A stretch of 64,000 nt of DNA, taken from the NCBI RefSeq assembly GCF_030246885.1, contig NZ_CP126739.1:1116001-1180000 (forward strand). Direction: 5' to 3'. Shown piece after piece: positions 59,266-64,000 of this stretch. Position numbers and translations under genes: made by a program. This DNA comes from Microbacterium sp. zg-B185 (GTDB lineage: Bacteria; Actinomycetota; Actinomycetes; Actinomycetales; Microbacteriaceae). Below the pieces are notes generated by a model that did no database searches, had not been told where the DNA came from, and saw only the letters and a list, made by a program, of their open reading frames with translations. Position 1 is the first letter of the stretch. Every line of letters starts with the position of its first letter.

Positions 59266-60582
59266 TCACACCTCGATGAACGCCCGCCGAAGGATCGGCC
59301 GGGTGGCCCGGGTGCTCAGCCAGACGGTTCCGATGCCCGCGCCCACGACTGTGGCGATCGTGATGAGCGAAACCGGAGCGGTGATCAGGGCGACCCCGAG
59401 CAGGGGGAAGATCAGAACACCGGCACACAACGCGGATCCGATCGCGGTGAACAGCAGCGGGCTCATGATGGCGTTGCGTCGGGCTCGCTCGACGGTCGCG
59501 ATCGGCATGCCCAGGCGGTGCAGGCTGCGGTGCAGATCCTGACGGTCGAGGATCTCGGCAGCCTGATTGACACCGACGGATGCCGCCACCATGAGGAACG
59601 ATGCGACCAGGACGATCACCACGCCGGTGCGGATGTCGGCGGCGAGCACGAGATCCTCCGCTGATCCGCTGCCCATGACATCCAGGGCTGAGACCGCGGC
59701 ACCGGCGAATACCGCCATGAAGCTGGCCATCGCGATCCCGCTGACCTGACGCCAGGCCGCTTTCGGCGACTCCATGACGGTGCGTGCGGCGAGCAGGCGG
59801 TCCGGCCGGTCGGCGCGGCGCAGCCGTCTGCGTGCCTGCACGCCGATCGCCCACGGCCCGATCACGTTGAGCACCGCGAAAGCCATCCCGAACACGATGG
59901 ACAGCACGACGATCGTCGGCAGCATGCTCGCAGCGCCGGGGACGATGGAGATCAGGATGAAAGCCCCGGCGAGCGCGCCGACAGTGATGACCACGCGGAT
60001 CCAGTGCGGCTTCTCGGTCACCGCTCGGGTGCGGACACCGAGCGGCGAGATGACGACTGTGCGCAGGCCGACGGCGGCGCTGGCCGCGGCCAGCAGCACG
60101 ATCGCGGTCGCGATCCCGAGGACGGACCATGCCGGCAGCAGCACGGACCCCGCGCCGAGCGCCGCGCCCCGGAACCACACCAGACCCACCAGCGGCACCA
60201 GCAGCAGGTGGACGAGGAGTCCGGCCACCACGCCGACCGCGGCGACGATGGTGGACTCCGCGACGGTGGCGACCACGACGCCCGCCGGCGAGACTCCTAG
60301 CAGACGGAGGGTGGAGAGCCGCTCGTCGCGTCGCCGGGCGGACAGCCTCGCGGCGGCTCCGCCCAATGCCACCAGGGGCACGACGAGCAGGACGATCGCC
60401 ATCGCGGCCAGGACGTGATAGATCGGCGCTTCGGCGTCCGTCCACCTCCAGAACGACTGCGCGCCGCCGACGACGGTCAGCACCATGGCGCTGACCGTCG
60501 CGAACGCCACCACGGGCAGCACGAGCACGTCGTGCTGCCCCGCGGTCGGCCGCAGCAGCATCATCAGGACACGGGGGTTCAT
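59266..60582 (-). CDS. ABC transporter permease, FtsX/MacB type
   Basis: A 438-residue protein with about ten hydrophobic segments in the two-FtsX-domain layout; the first helix is VLVLPVVAFATVSAMVLTVV. The substrate-handling periplasmic domains are short, as in lipoprotein/bacteriocin-type or antimicrobial peptide efflux permeases of actinobacteria. Start overlaps the ATPase stop by four bases (ATGA), so they are one operon. No regulator is nearby. Confidence 0.9.
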   Translation of the reverse strand: MNPRVLMMLLRPTAGQHDVLVLPVVAFATVSAMVLTVVGGAQSFWRWTDAEAPIYHVLAAMAIVLLVVPLVALGGAAARLSARRRDERLSTLRLLGVSPAGVVVATVAESTIVAAVGVVAGLLVHLLLVPLVGLVWFRGAALGAGSVLLPAWSVLGIATAIVLLAAASAAVGLRTVVISPLGVRTRAVTEKPHWIRVVITVGALAGAFILISIVPGAASMLPTIVVLSIVFGMAFAVLNVIGPWAIGVQARRRLRRADRPDRLLAARTVMESPKAAWRQVSGIAMASFMAVFAGAAVSALDVMGSGSAEDLVLAADIRTGVVIVLVASFLMVAASVGVNQAAEILDRQDLHRSLHRLGMPIATVERARRNAIMSPLLFTAIGSALCAGVLIFPLLGVALITAPVSLITIATVVGAGIGTVWLSTRATRPILRRAFIEV

Positions 60583-61274
60583 GCGGACACCCCGGCGCCG
60601 ACCAGTCGGCCGTCGTGCACCGAGAGGGTGCGTGAGCAGCGGGCGGCCACGTCGGCGTCATGCGTCACGACCACGAGCGTGCGTCCTTGTTCGGTGGTCG
60701 CCCACAGGAGCGCATCCATGACCTCCCCGGACGTGCGGGAGTCCAGAGCGCCGGTGGGCTCGTCGGCGAAGACGACTTCGGCGCCGGTGACCTGCGCGCG
60801 TGCGATGGCGACGCGCTGCGCCTGCCCGCCGGACAGCTCCCCGATACGGCGGGTCTCCATCCCCGCCAGGCCGAGGGCGGTGAGCCAGGACATGGCGCGC
60901 TCCACAGACTCGGCGCGGCCGCACCCGGTGATCATGAGGGCGATCGCGACGTTCTCCACCGCGGTCAGCTCAGGGATGAGCAGACCCTGCTGGAAGACGA
61001 AGCCGAAGTTCTCCCTCCGCAGCTTCGATCGTCCCCCCTCGCCCAGCGCGGTGACATCCATGGCGCCACCGGCCGCGGGGGAGAACGACACCCGACCCGC
61101 ATCGGGTGCGGTTATGCCGGCGAGCACGTGCAGAAGGGTCGTCTTGCCGGAGCCGGACGCCCCCATGACCGCCACTGACTCCCCACGCAGGATGGTCAGA
61201 TCAACGCCCGCGAGCGCGGTGGTGGATCCGTAGGTCTTCGTGAGTCCGCTGGCGTGCAGCACTGAGGGGTTCAT
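60579..61274 (-). CDS. ABC transporter ATP-binding protein (MacB/LolD-like)
   Basis: A 231-residue ATPase from ATG 61274 (MNPSVLHASGLTKTY). Walker A GASGSGKTTLLHVL, Q-loop VFQQGLLIPELTA, signature IGELSGGQAQRVAIAR, Walker B VVFADEPTGALDS and the switch His (VVVTHD) are all there. It partners the FtsX-type permease through an overlapping stop-start. Exported substrate unknown. Confidence 0.95.
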   Translation of the reverse strand: MNPSVLHASGLTKTYGSTTALAGVDLTILRGESVAVMGASGSGKTTLLHVLAGITAPDAGRVSFSPAAGGAMDVTALGEGGRSKLRRENFGFVFQQGLLIPELTAVENVAIALMITGCGRAESVERAMSWLTALGLAGMETRRIGELSGGQAQRVAIARAQVTGAEVVFADEPTGALDSRTSGEVMDALLWATTEQGRTLVVVTHDADVAARCSRTLSVHDGRLVGAGVSA

Positions 61275-61412
61275 GATTCCAGCATCGCCGCCGCGCACGT
61301 CGGTGTCGTCGTCCGCGCGGATGACCTCCTCGAACGTCCCGTCATCCTGAAGGGTGATCGCCGGACGACGTGTCGACCCCGCTGACGCGCCCCGCCGGCG
61401 CGCCCGCCCGGT

Positions 61413-61745
61413 TCAGAGCCCGGGCAGGTGGCGGATGTTGGACCGGGCCATGGCGACCGCCTCAGCCGCGCCGCCGCGCAGCACGATCTTGGACATCGCC
61501 AGCGCGAATCCGCGGACCTGCTCTCCCGTGATCGCGGGCGGCAGCGACAGCGCGCGTGGATCCGTGACGATGTCGACCAGCGCAGGGCCGGGGTGCGCGA
61601 GCGCCGCCGATACGGCGTCGCGCAGCTGTGTCGGGTCCTGGATGCGCGCGCTGTGGAACCCCACCGCGCGTGCGATCGCGCCGTAGTCCGCGCCGGGTAC
61701 ATCCACGCCGAAGTCGGGGAAGCCGTCCACGAGCATCTCCAGCTG
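61413..61745 (-). pseudogene. poxB: poxB (pyruvate dehydrogenase, ubiquinone) C-terminal remnant
   Basis: The last 110 codons: LEMLVDGFPDFGVDVPGADYGAIARAVGFHSARI, GPALVDIVTDPRALSLPPAI, SKIVLRGGAAEAVAMARSNIRHLPGL, which match the C-terminal third of PoxB. The PYR, FAD and most of the PP domains are absent upstream of about 61745. This is a truncated copy beside the ABC transporter operon. The intact ThDP enzyme at 53210-55042 belongs to a related but different subgroup. Confidence 0.75.
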
Positions 61746-61957
61746 ACGCGCGTGCGGGCCCAGTCTTGCCCGGGACCGCACGTCAGTCGAGTGGCTGCGC
61801 GGATTCGACCCTCGGGTGCCGGCCGCTCTCGCGCCGGCTCGCGCGCGCGCCTGGCTCGTGGCACGATCGGGCGTGCCCGGCGGGCGATCCGTGGGGTTCA
61901 GCGCAGACGCCGGGCAGGCGGGACGGATGACATGAGCAACGACGAGCAGCACCGCTG

Positions 61958-62527
61958 ATGGGATTCACACGCGCCGAGCTGGAGTCGTTCCGCGACCGCA
62001 GCATCCCGGAGTTCGTTCCACCGCACCCGCGCCTGCTTTTCGTCGGGATCAATCCCGGCCTGTGGACGGCGGCCACGGGCACGCCCTTCGCGCGCCCGGG
62101 CAATCGGTTCTACCCCGCGCTGGTGGCCGCCGGGATCATCCCCCGGATGCCGCGTATTCCGGATGCCGGCATGCCGGCCGAGGATCGCGCCATGTTCTTC
62201 GACTCGGGCATCGGCATTGCGAGCATCGTTCCCCGCGCCACCGCGCGGGCCGACGAACTCACGCGACAGGAACTTCGTGACGGGGCAGCGCGGCTCGTCC
62301 AAGACATCGCGCGATGGCGTCCCGGCGTCGTCGCCGTCGTCGGCCTGACCGCGTACCGGCAGGGCTTCGACCATCCTGAGGCGCGTCAGGGTCGCCAGCC
62401 GGAGCGGATCGCGGAGGCGGAGCTGTGGGTGCTGCCCAACCCGAGCGGCCTGAACGCGCACGAGACGGTCCGGACCCTCGCGGCGGCGTACGCTGCACCG
62501 GCCCGGGCCGCCGGCATCATCGGCTGA
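61958..62527 (+). CDS. mug: Mismatch-specific uracil/thymine-DNA glycosylase
   Basis: A 189-residue protein of the MUG/TDG family: LLFVGINPGLWTAATGTPFARPGNRFYPAL carries the GINPG motif (residues 30-34, Asn32 catalytic water position) and the C-terminal LPNPSGLNAH (159-168) the second DNA-binding motif. Removes U or T opposite G and ethenocytosine from DNA. A weak ribosome site (GCACCGCTG) precedes the ATG. Followed by a terminator hairpin at 62573-62604. Confidence 0.95.
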   Translation: MGFTRAELESFRDRSIPEFVPPHPRLLFVGINPGLWTAATGTPFARPGNRFYPALVAAGIIPRMPRIPDAGMPAEDRAMFFDSGIGIASIVPRATARADELTRQELRDGAARLVQDIARWRPGVVAVVGLTAYRQGFDHPEARQGRQPERIAEAELWVLPNPSGLNAHETVRTLAAAYAAPARAAGIIG

Positions 62528-62572
62528 CCGTCACGACGGCCGTCTCCCGCAGGGACCCGAGCCGCAGAACGA

Positions 62573-62604
62573 GGAAAGGGCCGACCCGAAGGCCGACCCT
62601 TTCC
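62573..62604. terminator. Hairpin between mug and lipoprotein gene
   Basis: GGAAAGGG (62573-62580) and CCCTTTCC (62597-62604) are perfect 8-bp arms around a 16-base loop that itself can pair partly (CC-CGAA-GG). It is between convergent genes, so it may end both transcripts. Confidence 0.75.
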
Positions 62605-62616
62605 GCGCATCGATCG

Positions 62617-64000
62617 TCAGAACGCCTGCTCGATCCAGGCGTCGCCGGAGACGGGCTTTCCGAGCATCATCCCCTCGGGATCTGCGATTCCCTCGTAGAG
62701 CGGGGACCCGCTCACCGAGAACTCCTGGTCCTGCAGTCGTGTCGTCACGGTGATGTCCGCATCGAAGGAGGGGATCTGTACGCGGAACTGCTGGGCGTAG
62801 CCGTTTCCGGTCTCCGGGCTGGTCCACAGCTCGCCGACCGGGGTGACCGTGCTGGCGACGTAGTAGAGGTTGCCGTCGGCATCCTGCAGAGTCGCGTAGG
62901 CGTCCACCGAGACTCCGATCTGGGGCTTGAAGCCTTCGCCGATGATGCCGGCGTTGGAGATCGTGTACCCGTTGTCCAGCTGCATGTCCTGCAGGAGCCA
63001 GCGCACCCGCGCGTCGGATGTCTTGCCGCCGAAGTAGCCGTACTCGTGATCCATCCAGGTGGTGCCCTCGACGGCGAACTGCTCGCCGTTGACAGTGATC
63101 GTTCCGGATGCCGCGAGGCGGGTGTACGAGAAGTAGTAGTTGTCCTTGGTCAGGTCTTGTGTCGTGGAAGTGGGGTCGATGCCCGTGCCCCAGACGTAGA
63201 GGGGCCGCCCCTGCTGCGAGAAGGTGAGATCGAACTCGACCTCTTCGAGCGTCTCGTCGTCGACCAGCAGCGACTGCACGGCGATGTTCTGGGTCGGGTC
63301 GGCCTGCGGTGCCGTCATCGACACGTAGCTGCGGACGGCGACTGCGGTCGCGCCCGTCCCGTCGCCTCCGCTGAGGGTCACGGTCGGTGTCGTGGTGTAG
63401 CCGGTACCCGGCTGGAGCAGGACGATCTGGGCCACGCCGCCGTCGTCATCCAGGATCGCGACGCCCGAGGCATCCGACCCGTCGCCCTCGATCTTGACGT
63501 CGGGGGCCTTGGTGTATCCGGAACCCGGGTCGGTCACGCTGAAACCACCGACCGCCCAGCTGGGATCGCCGAGCTTGGCGTACCAGTCCTTCTTGGGATC
63601 GCCCTCTGCCCAGTTCGCGACATCGAAGACGCCGATCGGGGACGGCCCGTACACCTGGGTGCGCTGGTAGTGGCGCTCGTTCTCGACGTCGGCCAGCGAG
63701 ACCTGCGTCATCGCGAAGTCCTGGCCCACGAACGAGGCGGCGTTGATTTCGAATCCGAACACCCGGTCGCCGGCGCGAAGCGTGCCGGTGTGCCACCACC
63801 ACTCCGTGGGGGCACCGTCATGACGGTACATGTCCTTGGGCACGCTCAGGACGACGTTCTCCTCCGGCACCGGGTCGGGCATCGTCGTGCCGGACCACAT
63901 CGTGTTCGCCGGGACGGGTGCGCTCGGGGCCGCAACTCCGCCGGGTCCACCGCATGCTGCAAGAGCTGCGGTGAGCGCTCCGATGATGCCGATCCCGACT
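62617..64000 (-). CDS. CrtC/AttH-like secreted lipoprotein with inserted repeats (runs off right edge)
   Basis: The frame continues past base 64000 on the minus strand. The visible N-terminal side has ALTAALAACGG, a lipobox, then a mature chain. MPDPVPEENVVLSVPKDMYRHDGAPTEWWWHTGTL (with E-W-W-W-H) and GVSVDAYATL, TTWMDHEYGYFGG match the lipocalin-like AttH/CrtC (hydroxyneurosporene hydratase) family. Inserted after about residue 140 are two copies of a G-S-G-Y-T pattern (PGSGYTKAPDVKIEGDGSDASG; PGTGYTTTPTVTLSGGDGTGAT), a repeat not expected in AttH proteins. Probably a cell-surface carbohydrate- or lipid-modifying protein; role unknown. Confidence 0.85.
   Translation of the reverse strand, partial: VGIGIIGALTAALAACGGPGGVAAPSAPVPANTMWSGTTMPDPVPEENVVLSVPKDMYRHDGAPTEWWWHTGTLRAGDRVFGFEINAASFVGQDFAMTQVSLADVENERHYQRTQVYGPSPIGVFDVANWAEGDPKKDWYAKLGDPSWAVGGFSVTDPGSGYTKAPDVKIEGDGSDASGVAILDDDGGVAQIVLLQPGTGYTTTPTVTLSGGDGTGATAVAVRSYVSMTAPQADPTQNIAVQSLLVDDETLEEVEFDLTFSQQGRPLYVWGTGIDPTSTTQDLTKDNYYFSYTRLAASGTITVNGEQFAVEGTTWMDHEYGYFGGKTSDARVRWLLQDMQLDNGYTISNAGIIGEGFKPQIGVSVDAYATLQDADGNLYYVASTVTPVGELWTSPETGNGYAQQFRVQIPSFDADITVTTRLQDQEFSVSGSPLYEGIADPEGMMLGKPVSGDAWIEQAF

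Overview
The window is high-GC (about two-thirds G+C by eye) and gene-dense, with short intergenic gaps. It reads as chromosome of an actinobacterium, most likely Microbacteriaceae (Microbacterium-like). Support comes from ECF42/YCII/DHFR clusters, DUF7882, a DUF1345 protein, an LPxTG thioester adhesin, large LuxR-type ATPase regulators and a possible F420-type luciferase-family protein. No tRNA, rRNA, CRISPR array or phage module was seen. The taxonomic call is inference.

Layout. 0-10 kb: the N-terminal part of a large LuxR regulator, an IS3 remnant, two GNAT acetyltransferases, a PCD-VOC fusion, a frameshifted hydrolase, an alpha/beta-hydrolase without recognisable catalytic Ser and His that is divergent from a TetR regulator, a ParE/Phd toxin-antitoxin pair, a broken quinone oxidoreductase beside an intact epoxide hydrolase, and an IS110 remnant. 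10-24.4 kb: small membrane and GIY-YIG proteins, an ECF42 sigma/YCII/DHFR operon with a recognisable promoter, hydrolases, a DUF4062-STAND-TPR ATPase, a methyltransferase, a second large LuxR regulator, and a decayed Erm 23S rRNA methylase. 24.4-39 kb: MBL hydrolase and aldo/keto reductase divergent from an AraC regulator, LtrA, a membrane protein/wHTH operon with palindromic control sites, a surface adhesin, an MMPL exporter divergent from TetR, and azoreductase divergent from HxlR.

38.9-50.4 kb is the most interesting part. Four promoters share a MerR-type architecture: TTGACC, a 19-bp spacer holding an ACCGTGT-N7-ACACGGT-like palindrome, then TCnACT (TCTGGT at one site). They precede a membrane-anchored carboxylesterase (followed by a gutted SLC13 permease), an unusual LLM-FAD oxidase fusion, a 52-aa leader ORF plus MerR, and a frameshifted alpha/beta-hydrolase. 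Each lies 46-54 bp before the first start codon. A second, paralogous MerR in an operon with another small ORF and an NAD(P)-binding oxidoreductase, plus a large LuxR regulator, complete what looks like a compact MerR-controlled island for an unknown, probably ester-containing compound.

50.4-64 kb: ArsR-SRPBCC operon, stress-type SDR, pyruvate-oxidase-like enzyme, SRAP protein, small membrane proteins, CBS protein, FtsX-type ABC transporter, mismatch uracil-DNA glycosylase and a CrtC/AttH-like lipoprotein that runs off the right edge. Gene remnants (SnoaL, flavodoxin, CPBP protease, PoxB) lie between these. At least six otherwise recognisable genes carry one-base frameshifts, so either accessory genes are decaying here or the assembly retains indel errors.
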